43,917 bases of DNA from Pirellulales bacterium (GTDB lineage Bacteria > Planctomycetota > Planctomycetia > Pirellulales > Lacipirellulaceae): contig JADZFK010000147.1 of the NCBI GenBank assembly GCA_020849945.1, positions 1 to 43,917 of the forward strand. Direction: 5' to 3'. Shown piece by piece: positions 16,036-24,885 of this stretch. The notes beneath the pieces are model-generated. The model saw only the letters and a list, made by a program, of their open reading frames with translations, searched no databases and was not told the origin of the DNA. The first letter of the stretch is position 1. Each line of letters begins with the position of its first letter. The position numbers and the translations under genes were made by a program.

Positions 16036-17790
16036 ATGAACAGTATGGATGACCAAAAGTCTTTCACCTTGCTGCGGAAGAGGCCCAATGTGCTTTGGTG
16101 GATTGGTGGTTTGTTTATGGTGCTCGTGATGGTGTTCTTGTATCAGCTCTTCGGGCCAAGCCCCAAAATTGTGGTGTCGCCGCAAACGACCGTCATCACC
16201 GGCCCGCTCGAAGCCGACGGCCTGCCTAACTACGAAGCCTACCAGCTCGCCCAAATGCGCGAAGGCGTGACGCCCCAAAACAACGCCGCCGCGCTCCTCT
16301 GGCCGGCCATCTGGCCCGGTGAACTATCTCCAACGGATTGGGCCGCCGTTGCCGCCGAACTCGGGTTGGACGAAGTTCCCGATCCCAAGAAGGCACTCGT
16401 GCCCACGTACATGGCAATCCTGGAGGAAATGCGCCGCCGCGCACCAAGCCCGGAGGATGAAAACGCCGACTCTTACATCCCCGAAAACCTTGCCGACGAT
16501 TTACACGATCAGGTTATGGCCCGCCCCTGGAAGGCACAAATGTACCCGTGGCTCGCCCAATGGGTGAAGGATAGCCAACAGCCGCTCGACATGATCGTCG
16601 CCGGCTCGCGCCGCTCGCGCTGTTACTTCCCTTCGCCCTCGCTGCACTATAAGGAGACCAGTCCTCTCGTAAGTGTGATACTGTCCGGCCAACAAAGTTC
16701 TCGCGAATGCGGCCGGTCACTCGCCACCCGCGCCATGCTCCACCTGGGCGAAGGTCGCCATGCCGAGGCCTGGAACGACCTGCTGGCGATCCACCGCGTG
16801 GGACGACTCGTGGCCCAAGGCCAGTTCCTAGTCGAAGACCTCATCGGCATTGCCCTCGACAATATCGCCAGCGAAGGCACGATGGCTTTGCTGGCCAGCG
16901 ATCAACTCTCGGCCGAGCAGGCGCGCCAAATCGAGCGCGACCTACGCGCTCTCCCCTACTTCACCGACTTCGCCGACTCACTCGATAACTCGGAACGCCT
17001 GTCGTTCGCAAACGCCATCGTCGAATTCAAACGCGGCCGCATGTCCGATGAAAACTTCGGCTTCTTCGGAAACAACTCGGGTCTGGGGAACTTCCGCCAT
17101 CTGAAGTCGTTCAACATCAATTGGAACGCAGTCCTCGTTCAAGGAAACGAGTTCTACGATCGTTACGTGAAGGCAGCACGCCTTCCCACGTTCGAAGCCC
17201 GGCAAACTGCCTACGCGCAGCTGGATGCGGAAATTCGCCGCCTCACCCAGATCGACGTCAGCCGAACCGTTGGTTCGCTCCTCAACCCGAGCGTTCGCAG
17301 CGACGCAGTTGCCTCGGTGTGGCTGGGGCTGTTTCTACCCGCCTTGCAAGCCGTTGATTCCGCTCAAAACCGCGTCAACACCAAGCTCGACCTTCTTCGC
17401 CTGGCCGCGGCGCTGGCCGTGTATCGCGCCGAACAAGGCGACTACCCGCAGAAGCTCGACGAGTTGGTGCCGGGGGTGGTTGAGAAGCTTCCGGTTGATC
17501 TTTATCACGCCAAGCCGTTTGTGTACACCAAGACGAAGGACGGCTACCTGCTTTATACGCTTGGCGAAAACGGCATCGACGAGGGGGGCAGCCACGAGAA
17601 AGACAACGTACTGGAAGGGCACACCGCGGACGAAATGGAAGGCACGGCGGCCGAGGCGGCCAAACAGAAAATACCGGCGGGGGCCGATGACCTCTCGATT
17701 CGCGTGCCGCGTTTGGTTGCTAAACCGATTGTGCTTCCGCCCGAGCCGATTGCGATTCCGGCCGCGCCTAACGTGCCCGATACGCGATGA
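16036..17790 (+). CDS. Membrane-anchored protein with pseudopilin-like C-terminus (function unknown)
   Basis: The 584-residue protein (ATG 16036; no Shine-Dalgarno) has a short cytoplasmic N-terminus, one membrane helix (about 21-43, VLWWIGGLFMVLVMVFLYQL) and a large outer domain. Most of it is helical with no family I recognise. Near the C-terminus LLRLAAALAVYRAEQGDYPQ, then KLDELVPGVVEKLPVDLY and GYLLYTLGENGIDEGG match the C-terminal half of planctomycete type II pseudopilin-like proteins. The same module ends the ABC permease at 34586. Its 3' end overlaps the convergent PP2C gene by 23 bases. A Pro-rich tail (PPEPIAIPAAPNVP) closes it. Confidence 0.75.
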   Translation: MNSMDDQKSFTLLRKRPNVLWWIGGLFMVLVMVFLYQLFGPSPKIVVSPQTTVITGPLEADGLPNYEAYQLAQMREGVTPQNNAAALLWPAIWPGELSPTDWAAVAAELGLDEVPDPKKALVPTYMAILEEMRRRAPSPEDENADSYIPENLADDLHDQVMARPWKAQMYPWLAQWVKDSQQPLDMIVAGSRRSRCYFPSPSLHYKETSPLVSVILSGQQSSRECGRSLATRAMLHLGEGRHAEAWNDLLAIHRVGRLVAQGQFLVEDLIGIALDNIASEGTMALLASDQLSAEQARQIERDLRALPYFTDFADSLDNSERLSFANAIVEFKRGRMSDENFGFFGNNSGLGNFRHLKSFNINWNAVLVQGNEFYDRYVKAARLPTFEARQTAYAQLDAEIRRLTQIDVSRTVGSLLNPSVRSDAVASVWLGLFLPALQAVDSAQNRVNTKLDLLRLAAALAVYRAEQGDYPQKLDELVPGVVEKLPVDLYHAKPFVYTKTKDGYLLYTLGENGIDEGGSHEKDNVLEGHTADEMEGTAAEAAKQKIPAGADDLSIRVPRLVAKPIVLPPEPIAIPAAPNVPDTR

Positions 17791-18670
17791 CCGTCAGGTC
17801 GTCGGGCTTTGAAGGCGTTTGCCCTTGCGGCGTTTCCATACGCTGCTGGGCAACTTGGACGAGTTCGCAGACGGCCTCTTCGAGCGGGCCGCGGCGAACC
17901 TTGTCGACGATTTCATCGGGCAGGAGATTGTCGAACAACCCGTCGCTGGCGAGGAGGAGCGTATCGCGGGGGGCGAGTTCGATGGGGGGGCCGATCTCGA
18001 TCCGCATCTGGTTCGAGCCGATGACGTTCGAGATGACATGCCGGGCTTCGTGGTGGATGGCTTCCTCTTCTTTCATCAGGCCCGCTTCGACGGCGTAGCC
18101 GATGGGTGAATGGGGGATGCTCTGGAATTTGACTTTGCCTCGTTGGCCCATGACGAGGATTGCGGAATCGCCGACGTGGTATGGCCGAACGGTTCGATCT
18201 TGGATTTCGACGAGGGCCATGGTGGTGGCCGCCCCGGTGCCCAACTCGCGGACCGAGTGGTTAGCGGCCTCGAGGCCGTTGAGAATGGCCGACCGCAAGG
18301 CGGCCGCTTCGCCGTCGTTCAGCGCGGGAATGGCCTGCTGGAGGGATTCCTGGACGGCCTCGGCCGCGAGCCGGCTTGCACGTTCGCCGCCGGCGTGGCC
18401 ACCCAGGCCATCGGCCACGGCCAGAACGCCGCTTGCGGGTCCTACCGGCCACAAGGCCGCCACGTCCTCGTTTGCCGTTTCTTTCTGGGGCGACCGGGTG
18501 GTGAAAACGGCGACCGTTCCACCGGCAAACTCGAAGGAGGCCACGTCCGACATCTGGGCCTCGAAGAGCATCGCCCCCAGCGAAGCGCCGCGCGTTCGCC
18601 GAGCGTTGGCTGCCAACATCGGGGGCAGCGTCAAATCGCTATCTAAGGTAAGTGTCTCAACCGTGCTCAT
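17768..18670 (-). CDS. PP2C-family serine/threonine protein phosphatase
   Basis: From ATG 18670 the product is 300 residues. The PP2C metal-binding motifs are present in order: NED (E68-D69), ADGLGGHAGGE (D87), VGDSAILVM, SDGLFDNLLPDEI and the final DDLTVIAYR. No transmembrane segment or sensor domain is visible, so it is a soluble Stp1/PrpC-type phosphatase that would oppose Hanks-type kinases, which planctomycetes have in number; none lies in this window. The further upstream start (18814) adds 48 residues unlike the family. Convergent overlap with the preceding gene suggests no terminator between them. Confidence 0.9.
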   Translation of the reverse strand: MSTVETLTLDSDLTLPPMLAANARRTRGASLGAMLFEAQMSDVASFEFAGGTVAVFTTRSPQKETANEDVAALWPVGPASGVLAVADGLGGHAGGERASRLAAEAVQESLQQAIPALNDGEAAALRSAILNGLEAANHSVRELGTGAATTMALVEIQDRTVRPYHVGDSAILVMGQRGKVKFQSIPHSPIGYAVEAGLMKEEEAIHHEARHVISNVIGSNQMRIEIGPPIELAPRDTLLLASDGLFDNLLPDEIVDKVRRGPLEEAVCELVQVAQQRMETPQGQTPSKPDDLTVIAYRAR

Positions 18671-19236
18671 GCGACTACTTCCGAAACGCGCCCCAAACCT
18701 GGCCAGCAAGCCCGATTGGTTCGAGCGGACCGGAAGCGTAAGTGTTTGGGGAAACCGGCCGAACCTACTGCATAATAGGGGAAAAACGGCCCGCAACCAA
18801 CAAAAAATGGCCATTTCGGCGATGCCAGCAATGCTGGCAGTGTAGCGTTAACTGCTTGTTGCAAAAGGAGTTACGGCTCGATCAGGCCCGGTAAATTTCT
18901 TGCGATTTTAACGTGCTGCCTCCCCCGAAAACGCCGATTTCTTGGCTTATTCGTCAAGACCACCACTTCGCCCGATCCGCTTCGCCACCCCAAAATCACT
19001 GTCCCGCTTTATCACCGATTGGGCTACAATCCGCCCACTGTCAAACCACGGCATCTATCCAAAGAGATGCCCCGTTGGCCCACCGTCCTCGTCACGAGAA
19101 GGTTTTCTTGACATTACATACCGAACAGCGGAATGGCGACGATGAGCGGTGAAGAAGGCGGCCAGGAGGCCGCCGCTAGCCCTTGTTGGCCTGTTGGATT
19201 CCCCAACTTCTCTACACCACAATTCCCCAGTTCCCC
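18671..19236. other. Spacer between PP2C and glycosyltransferase genes
   Basis: The divergent spacer carries no gene I can support. It contains GCGGCCAGGAGGCCGCCGCT (19153-19172), a fragment like the centre of repeat R2. GGGCTACAAT (19021-19030) could be an extended -10 element, without a recognisable -35. The ORFs at 18913-19152 are low-complexity and look random. Confidence 0.4.
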
Positions 19237-20304
19237 ATGAACCAGGCCCCCGCGCATGATGCTGCCGGCGTTCGTTCGCCTCGGATTTTGATTGTCCGCC
19301 TAACCGCGATCGGGGATGTGATTCACGGGATTCCCGTTGCGTGCGCGATCCGCGATGCGTTGCCGAACGCTTTCATTGGTTGGGTGGTCGAGGGCACGGC
19401 CGGGGATGTGCTCGAAGGGCACCGAGCGATCGACGCGTTAGTGCGAGTTCCTCGCCGCTACTGGAAGTCGGCCCGCGAAGTGTGGCGCATGCGGCAACGC
19501 CTGCGCTCGCTCAATTTCGATACGGCCATCGACTTGCAATGCCTCACCAAGAGTGCCATCACCGCCTGGCTGAGTGGCGCGCGAAAGCGTATCGGCAAAG
19601 CTGGCTCGGAAGGCCGCGAACTGAGCGGTTGGTTCCACAACGAACTCATTCAACCGAGCGGCACCCATGTGATCGAGCACTACCTGAGCATGTTGCGGCC
19701 ACTGGGGATTTCATCGCCCGCGGTTCGGTTCGATCTGCCCGAACGACCGGGTGAAGCGGCGTTTGCCGACAACTTCCTTCGCACGAGCGGCCTGGCCGGT
19801 GCCCGGTTCGCCGTGCTGAACCCCGGCGCGGGGTGGCCCAGCAAGGTGTGGCCCGCCGAACGGTATGGCGCACTTGCCCGACATCTTTTTCAGAAGCACG
19901 GGCTGCGAAGTGTTGCCGTGTGGGGATTGCCATCTGAAATATCACTTGCCGAATCGATCGTTGGCGCGAGCAACGAACACGCCTTGCTGGCACCGCCGAC
20001 GACGATGCTGGAGCTTGCCTCGCTGTGCCGGCGGGCGGCCCTTTTCGTTGGTTCCGATACGGGGCCGATGCACCTGGCCGTTGCTGTTGGCACACCGACG
20101 ATCAGCATGCACGGCCCGAGCCGTGCCGACTGGTGCGGTGCTTACGGGCCGCTGAATGCCCGCATGCAAATTCGATACGAAGCGGGTTCCTCGCTCGAAC
20201 GACGCCGGGCCGACGATTCGGCCATGCGGGCCATTGCGATTCCGATGGTCGAACGCGCTTGCGATCAAGTCCTCGCACTGCAGGCCGCGCGGAAATGCGG
20301 ATAG
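19237..20304 (+). CDS. Glycosyltransferase family 9 (heptosyltransferase-like)
   Basis: The 355-residue soluble protein starts at ATG 19237; the longer start at 19183 adds a repeat-like leader. It opens with ILIVRLTAIGDVIHGIPV, the GT9 signature for ADP-heptose:LPS heptosyltransferases (WaaC/WaaF/WaaQ). It ends with the donor-binding region LFVGSDTGPMHLAVAVGTPT, then SMHGPSRADWCGAYGP. LNPGAGWPSKVWPAERY is the usual middle motif. It probably adds heptose to a lipopolysaccharide-type core. No other LPS gene is adjacent, so the acceptor is unknown. Confidence 0.9.
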   Translation: MNQAPAHDAAGVRSPRILIVRLTAIGDVIHGIPVACAIRDALPNAFIGWVVEGTAGDVLEGHRAIDALVRVPRRYWKSAREVWRMRQRLRSLNFDTAIDLQCLTKSAITAWLSGARKRIGKAGSEGRELSGWFHNELIQPSGTHVIEHYLSMLRPLGISSPAVRFDLPERPGEAAFADNFLRTSGLAGARFAVLNPGAGWPSKVWPAERYGALARHLFQKHGLRSVAVWGLPSEISLAESIVGASNEHALLAPPTTMLELASLCRRAALFVGSDTGPMHLAVAVGTPTISMHGPSRADWCGAYGPLNARMQIRYEAGSSLERRRADDSAMRAIAIPMVERACDQVLALQAARKCG

Positions 20305-20333
20305 GGCGAAATGCTTACCACGGAGCGACAATA

Positions 20334-20361
20334 CGTGGTACGGACGTCAGTCCGTGCCACG
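20334..20361. repeat. Palindromic repeat R6 (single copy)
   Basis: CGTGGTACGGACGTCAGTCC and GTGCCACG form a near-perfect 28-base palindrome just after the glycosyltransferase gene. It could act as a bidirectional terminator. Confidence 0.7.
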
Positions 20362-20422
20362 ATAGGCACACCATGCGAGCATCCTGCGACGACAACATCA
20401 CGGAGCACGTGGAGGAGTATTG

Positions 20423-20521
20423 GAGCCTATCCCAGAACGGTCCACAGAAAGGGGGACAGGCACATTTTGCTACGCGGATTCCGCAAAATGAGCCAGTCCC
20501 CGACGGTTCTGGGATAGGCTC
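20423..20521. repeat. 99-base nested hairpin (REP/MITE-like)
   Basis: The outer stem is GAGCCTATCCCAGAAC (20423-20438) against its complement at 20506-20521. After a bulge, an inner stem pairs GGGGACAGGC with GCCAGTCCCC and CATTTTGC with GCAAAATG. GGGGAC...GTCCCC hairpins of this kind are substrates of REP-associated tyrosine transposases in other genomes; that link is inference here. It lies between the glycosyltransferase and TIGR03067-like genes. Confidence 0.75.
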
Positions 20522-20610
20522 TAAGTTCACCACGACGGAGACGATGGTCGTGGATGATTGCAAGTCGTCTGCAGAGGGTACCTCTTGATTACTTAACGGA
20601 GAGCTTCATC

Positions 20611-21417
20611 ATGAAATCGAACTTCCTCCACGTTGTTTTGTCGTTATTATTTTTGATGCCGGCCGGTCGGGCGGCTGCCCAATCGCTGGATGGTGCGTGG
20701 GAAATCACGACGGTGATCGATAACGGCCGCGTTGTTGAACCGACAGAAGTTCTTCTGAACTACGCCGCCGATGGCCGCGTCACGATCCGCGGGCAGCAAG
20801 TGGAACTAGTTGTTCCCATGACCTACCAGCGCAAACGGTTGCCCTTCGCCGTTGATAATTCGCAAAGCCCCATCACGTTTGATTTTGCCGGCGCCGAAAA
20901 GACGGGTGGCCGCGGGATCCTGATGGCCAGCAAGGATTCGCTTCTTCTCTGCCTTGCTGGCCGCAACCAAGGGCGTCCTACTTCATTCGCTTCGTTGCCA
21001 GGTTCGGGGAACCTGCTCGTTACGCTTCGTCGCACCACCGGAGCCCCACCCAGCAACCCCACGCAACCCACCACGCCGCCGAGCTACCAAGACGAACAGC
21101 TTCGCCAACTCCTCATTGGCACCTGGGGGCACCAAGATGAGGAATCGATCCACTACATGACCCTGGGGAGCGACGGCTCTGCAAAAACACTGACCACGTG
21201 GAAGGACCAGTTTAAGCAACTCTTCCACCAAGATGTCCGCTCCAGCGGCAAGTGGCAAGTGCAAGACGGCGTCGTCACCGTTACTATCGAAACTTCGACC
21301 GATGGCGAACGCCGAAACCAAACCGGTTCGTTCCGCGTCCGCTCGATTACGGGCAACGAGCTAGTGGCGGTCGACTACGACGGCAAAGTCCGCCAAGAGT
21401 GGAAAGCTCCGCAATAA
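20611..21417 (+). CDS. Exported two-domain protein, N-terminal TIGR03067-like
   Basis: ATG 20611 follows CGGAGAG and starts a signal peptide (VVLSLLFLMPAGRAAAQ); the product is 268 residues. The first half (LDGAWEITTVIDNGRVV through LLLCLAGRNQGRPTSFASLP and LLVTLRRT) matches the planctomycete TIGR03067 pattern, a small beta-barrel of unknown function. A Pro/Thr-rich linker leads to a second domain (LLIGTWGHQDEESIHYMTLG to FRVRSITGNELVAVDYDG), a lipocalin-like barrel that looks like a diverged relative of the first. No neighbour suggests a role. Confidence 0.75.
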   Translation: MKSNFLHVVLSLLFLMPAGRAAAQSLDGAWEITTVIDNGRVVEPTEVLLNYAADGRVTIRGQQVELVVPMTYQRKRLPFAVDNSQSPITFDFAGAEKTGGRGILMASKDSLLLCLAGRNQGRPTSFASLPGSGNLLVTLRRTTGAPPSNPTQPTTPPSYQDEQLRQLLIGTWGHQDEESIHYMTLGSDGSAKTLTTWKDQFKQLFHQDVRSSGKWQVQDGVVTVTIETSTDGERRNQTGSFRVRSITGNELVAVDYDGKVRQEWKAPQ

Positions 21418-21888
21418 CAAAACGAACTGCGGGGGTTCGTGGTGGCGAGCGGCGAGCGGCGAACCGGAACGGCGATGCTTGGCATGGCCGGTATGGATTC
21501 GGGCGGAACGCCAAGCCACCGATCCACAACCAGGTGCAGCGGACAAGGCTTTGCCCGCAGCCCTGCCAAACGATTTCATTCGGTGGCCGCGAATGGTATG
21601 CTATCGGGCGTGAAGGCATGTAGGGGTCGAGGGGCGGAGGGACGAGGGTCGGAGGAGAACTTTCGGATTGAGGAATGCGCGGATTGGCGAACGATCGAAT
21701 GAGGAATGACGGAATTCGGTCATTCCTGCTTCGACATTCGACCGGGCCGCTTGGCCCGGTGAAACGTGTCTGGAAATTGGGTGGTAGGTGTTTCGTGAGC
21801 CGGCGGCGGCTGTCGATCGTTTGGCGGTCGAACTCCGAACAACCTCATTTGGATCGATCCATATTCTTTTCTGCGGAGGAACAAATCC
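21418..21888. other. Spacer before the PhnD-like gene
   Basis: No gene is supported. GTATGCTAT near 21596 resembles a -10 box. A run of GGGTCGAGGG-like G-rich sequence (21623-21650) matches the flanks of other repeats in this window. Just before the next gene there is a strong ribosome binding site, GGAGGAA at 21876-21882. Confidence 0.4.
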
Positions 21889-22992
21889 ATGAGCGGCATG
21901 AACTCGGGTGCAACAACGTCGGGTAACTGTCGGCCTTCGCATTCACCAGGCCGAGTCCTGTCGGTCGTGCTTCCGGTGGCGATCATCGGTTTGGTTTTTT
22001 ATTGGTGGTCGAAGGGATTGGAGGAGCGGGTGCGGGGCGATATGGCCGTCACGGTCCTTAGCCGGATGTTTTCGGCGCAGCCATTGCCTGCCTCGGGAAC
22101 GATGGCCTTTGCCGATGCCGACAACGACCTCGTGGCCGACCTACCGGCGGACCAGACCAAACTGGCCGATCCACAAACATTGGTCTTTTCATATGTGGCT
22201 ACCGAAGAGGCTGGCCCCGGCGAAGAAGCCTGGACCGAACTTCTCGAAGCCATCAAGCAGAAGACCGGCAAGGAAACCAAGTTCCTTCACTACAACACGG
22301 CCGACGAGCAGATGAAAGCCCTTCAAGAGGGCGAACTCCACATCGTGGGGGTCAACACGGGCCTCGTTCAAGCGGCGGTTGAAAAGTTCGGTTTCGTCCC
22401 GTTGTGTACGTTCGGGCGCGATGACGGTTCCTGGGGCTATACCATGGAGTTTATCGTTCCTGCCGGGAGTTCCATCAGGAAGCTGAGCGACATCAAAGGC
22501 CACAAAGTGATGTTCACCACGCTCGACTCGAACTCGGGCTGCAAAGCGCCGCTCGTGTTGTTGAAGGAGCAACACAACCTGCTGCCCGAACGCGACTACA
22601 CCATCGCTTTCTCGCAGGGGCACGAGAGTTCGATTAAAGGCGTGGCGGCCAAGGAGTTCGAGGTTGCCCCGGTCGCGAGCGATGTGCTGGCTCGCATCGC
22701 AGAGAAGAACGAAATCGATCCGGCCTCCGTTGTTTCGATTTACAAGTCGGAACGATTTCCGCCCGCCACCCTTGGCTATGCCCACAACCTGGCGCCTGCC
22801 CTCCGCGAAGCGATTGGCGAAACGCTACTCGGTTTCGAGTGGAAGGAGACCGGCTTGGCCAAGGAGTTTGGCCCGGAAGCGGCCAAGTTTGTTGCGGTCG
22901 ATTACAAAAACGACTGGGCCAATACCCGGCGAATCGATCAAGTCATCGCCGAAGCTCGCAAAGCCGGCCAAACGAAAACGAATGGCAAGTAA
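21889..22992 (+). CDS. PhnD-type phosphate/phosphonate-binding protein, membrane anchored
   Basis: The 367-residue protein starts at ATG 21889 behind GGAGGAA. A hydrophilic N-terminus (about 22 residues) precedes one membrane helix (VLSVVLPVAIIGLVFYWW), so it is tethered rather than free. The rest is a PhnD/SsuA-type periplasmic binding protein: LVFSYVATEEAGPGEEAWTE, then LKQKTG-like helices, LHIVGVNTGLVQAAVEKFGF, and TTLDSNSGCKAPLVLLKEQ. Classical PhnD serves an ABC importer for phosphonate or phosphite. No ATPase or permease gene lies next to it, so it may be a stand-alone sensor or serve a distant transporter. Confidence 0.85.
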   Translation: MSGMNSGATTSGNCRPSHSPGRVLSVVLPVAIIGLVFYWWSKGLEERVRGDMAVTVLSRMFSAQPLPASGTMAFADADNDLVADLPADQTKLADPQTLVFSYVATEEAGPGEEAWTELLEAIKQKTGKETKFLHYNTADEQMKALQEGELHIVGVNTGLVQAAVEKFGFVPLCTFGRDDGSWGYTMEFIVPAGSSIRKLSDIKGHKVMFTTLDSNSGCKAPLVLLKEQHNLLPERDYTIAFSQGHESSIKGVAAKEFEVAPVASDVLARIAEKNEIDPASVVSIYKSERFPPATLGYAHNLAPALREAIGETLLGFEWKETGLAKEFGPEAAKFVAVDYKNDWANTRRIDQVIAEARKAGQTKTNGK

Positions 22993-23005
22993 TACGACGG
23001 CGCCA

Positions 23006-23216
23006 GTTGATGAACCACAAAGAGCACGAAGAACACCAAGCACGCCGGGAGATTGGTTATTCAGGCCTCGACTGGCCGGGGCAATTTGTGCGTATCTTGC
23101 ATGAGCCAACTTGTTCGTTGCAAAACGCATGAGCACGCCAGCATTTCTGCCGCGATTCACACTCTATTCTTCCCTTCGTGATCTTTGTGGTTTTGTGGTT
23201 TGACTTAGCGATGTAG
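23006..23216. repeat. Direct repeat R4, copy a (with terminal inverted repeats)
   Basis: The unit starts GTTGATGAACCACAAAGAGC, contains CCAGCATTTCTGCCGCGATT, and ends TTTGACTTAGCGATGTAG. Its ends are imperfect inverted repeats (AACCACAAAGAGCACGAAG against CTTCGTGATCTTTGTGGTT). A second copy in the same orientation is at 26208-26419; the two bracket rhaT and rhaA. Confidence 0.88.
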
Positions 23217-23240
23217 TTTTAGGCTGTACGTTCTTGGAAG

Positions 23241-23353
23241 GCGAGTCACCGGTTTCGGTACAAGTGGTAGAAATTACCGGTGAAGACAGCGGCCTGGCGG
23301 CCGCCGCTAACTCGAATGAACATTTCATCACAAGCGCGGAGCGAGAGGAGTAC
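23241..23353 (+). repeat. Dispersed repeat R2, copy b
   Basis: It contains GGTTTCGGTACAAGTGGTAG, ATTACCGGTGAAGACAGCGG and GCGGCCGCCGCTAACTCG, then AATGAACATTTCATCACAAG. It lies just after R4 copy a. The same unit is inverted at 12335 and in the same sense at 29732. Confidence 0.8.
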
Positions 23354-23389
23354 GGTTCATTTCGCAAGGGGCTCTACGACTCTCCGTCA

Positions 23390-24583
23390 TTATGCGTTGG
23401 CACTCTTGAGATAGGTGCCCAGGCCGATCACGATTGTTGAGAGGATCAGCAATGCGATGCCCGTTGTCATCAGGCCGCGAGCCTTGCGGCTAGCGCCGCG
23501 CCACTCGTGGAAATAGACGCCCCATAACGTGCTAAAGATAATGATGCTTGCCATGTGAAGCGTCCAACTGGCGAAGCCGAAACGCTTCATCTGCGTTTCG
23601 CCCATCGTGTAAAAGAAGAACTGCAAGTACCACAAGGTGCCTGCCAGGGCGGAAAAGAAATAATTGTTGAGGCGAGGGATGCGACGGTCGGTTGGTTGGA
23701 GGTTTCCGGTCGGTTGTTGGAAGGCCTCCTCGCTGGGTGCATCGATCGTGGACTCGAGGATTGTTTCATCTCGGCGGCCATGAACCGACGTGCGAAGTTC
23801 GGAGCCGAAGTATTCGTAAGCCGATCGGTTTCTAACGTTCAAGAGTGCGCACCAGACGAAGTTGGAAGAGAATCCGCCGAGCAGGACGACGACGAGCTTT
23901 GGCAGGCCGATCCAATACGGGTTAGTGCCGGCAGCGGCCGAGGCAACGGCGATAGGCTTCGCCGCCGCCAGGGCAAAGGCAAAGCAAGCGCTCATCACCC
24001 CGGAAAAAGTGGCAACAGCGGCCCCTTTGAGAAAGTTGAATTCCTTGATGGCCTCTCGTTTTTGAACTTCGGGCAACTCGCGTTCTTTGGCGAGGCCGGC
24101 GAAGGCCGTCACGGCGATGCCAAGCAGGCAGATGCCGATGCCCAAGAGCGTGACCTGCCCCGCGGTTGTTGCGGCGATGGTTTCGAGCGGCGGATCGTCG
24201 ATGGGCAGATGGGGGATCAGGCTTTTGGCAAGGGGCGGCACGAGTGTACCGAATGCCGCGGTATAGCCGAGTGCCATTCCCATTCCCAGCGAGAGTCCTA
24301 AGAATCGCATCGTCAGGCCGAAGGTCAGCCCGCCGAGGCCCCACAAGACCCCGAACAGGTAGGTCCAACCGAGGGTTGTCCACGATTGGCTTCCGAGCAC
24401 CTCGCGGAGATTCTCGGTCATGGTGGCGGCAAGCAACCACGGAACAAGTATCCACGAGAAGAACCCGCCCACGAGCCAATACGTTTCCCACGACCAATTT
24501 CGCACACGGCGATACGGCACGTAGAACGACGCAGACGCAAGCCCCCCAACCCAATGAAAGAAAACGCCAAGGATCGGATTCAT
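23390..24583 (-). CDS. rhaT: L-rhamnose/proton symporter RhaT
   Basis: The protein of 397 residues from ATG 24583 is an inner-membrane transporter with about ten hydrophobic helices. It opens NPILGVFFHWVGGLASASFY, as in RhaT of the drug/metabolite transporter superfamily, and continues LFGVLWGLGGLTFGLTMRFL. It imports L-rhamnose with a proton. A hydrophilic loop of about 50 residues (VHGRRDETILESTIDAPSEE) between helices makes it longer than E. coli RhaT (344). It lies on the same strand as, and 300 bases downstream of, rhaA, with a repeat between them. Confidence 0.92.
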   Translation of the reverse strand: MNPILGVFFHWVGGLASASFYVPYRRVRNWSWETYWLVGGFFSWILVPWLLAATMTENLREVLGSQSWTTLGWTYLFGVLWGLGGLTFGLTMRFLGLSLGMGMALGYTAAFGTLVPPLAKSLIPHLPIDDPPLETIAATTAGQVTLLGIGICLLGIAVTAFAGLAKERELPEVQKREAIKEFNFLKGAAVATFSGVMSACFAFALAAAKPIAVASAAAGTNPYWIGLPKLVVVLLGGFSSNFVWCALLNVRNRSAYEYFGSELRTSVHGRRDETILESTIDAPSEEAFQQPTGNLQPTDRRIPRLNNYFFSALAGTLWYLQFFFYTMGETQMKRFGFASWTLHMASIIIFSTLWGVYFHEWRGASRKARGLMTTGIALLILSTIVIGLGTYLKSANA

Positions 24584-24631
24584 GCTAACTTTCCGTAGAG
24601 CCTTCGTTGGTGCGTTGCTGGAATCGCGCGG

Positions 24632-24815
24632 GGTGAATTCAAATATCAATTGCAACAAACTAGTTGAGCGTGTTCGGGAATTGGAACCGTCTTCAGCCCC
24701 CGGCTTTGCCGGGGTTCAGCCAACCACGCATCGTGACAACGCGGCGAACCCCTTACAAAGCAGGGGGCGGTGTATCCAGTTCCCGGACACCTTCAGTTAA
24801 TTCGACCAAGCCAGT
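24632..24815. repeat. Dispersed repeat R5, copy a (terminal inverted repeats)
   Basis: The left end GTTGAGCGTGTTCGGGAA is the imperfect inverse of TTCCCGGACACCTTCAGTTA at the right. Inside is AGCCCCCGGCTTTGCCGGGG. It separates rhaA from rhaT. Related copies lie at 34131-34532 and, inverted, 43545-43854. Confidence 0.8.
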
Positions 24816-24885
24816 GCGAACAAAAAAGTCCGTGTTACGTGTTGCGGTGATGGGCCGCGTTGGGGCTTCGTGGTGCCTTGTGACG

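Noticed and set aside
20305-20610. Possible small RNA gene at the nested hairpin
   Set aside because: A hairpin alone is better explained by a REP/MITE-like element; no promoter or terminator pair is visible.
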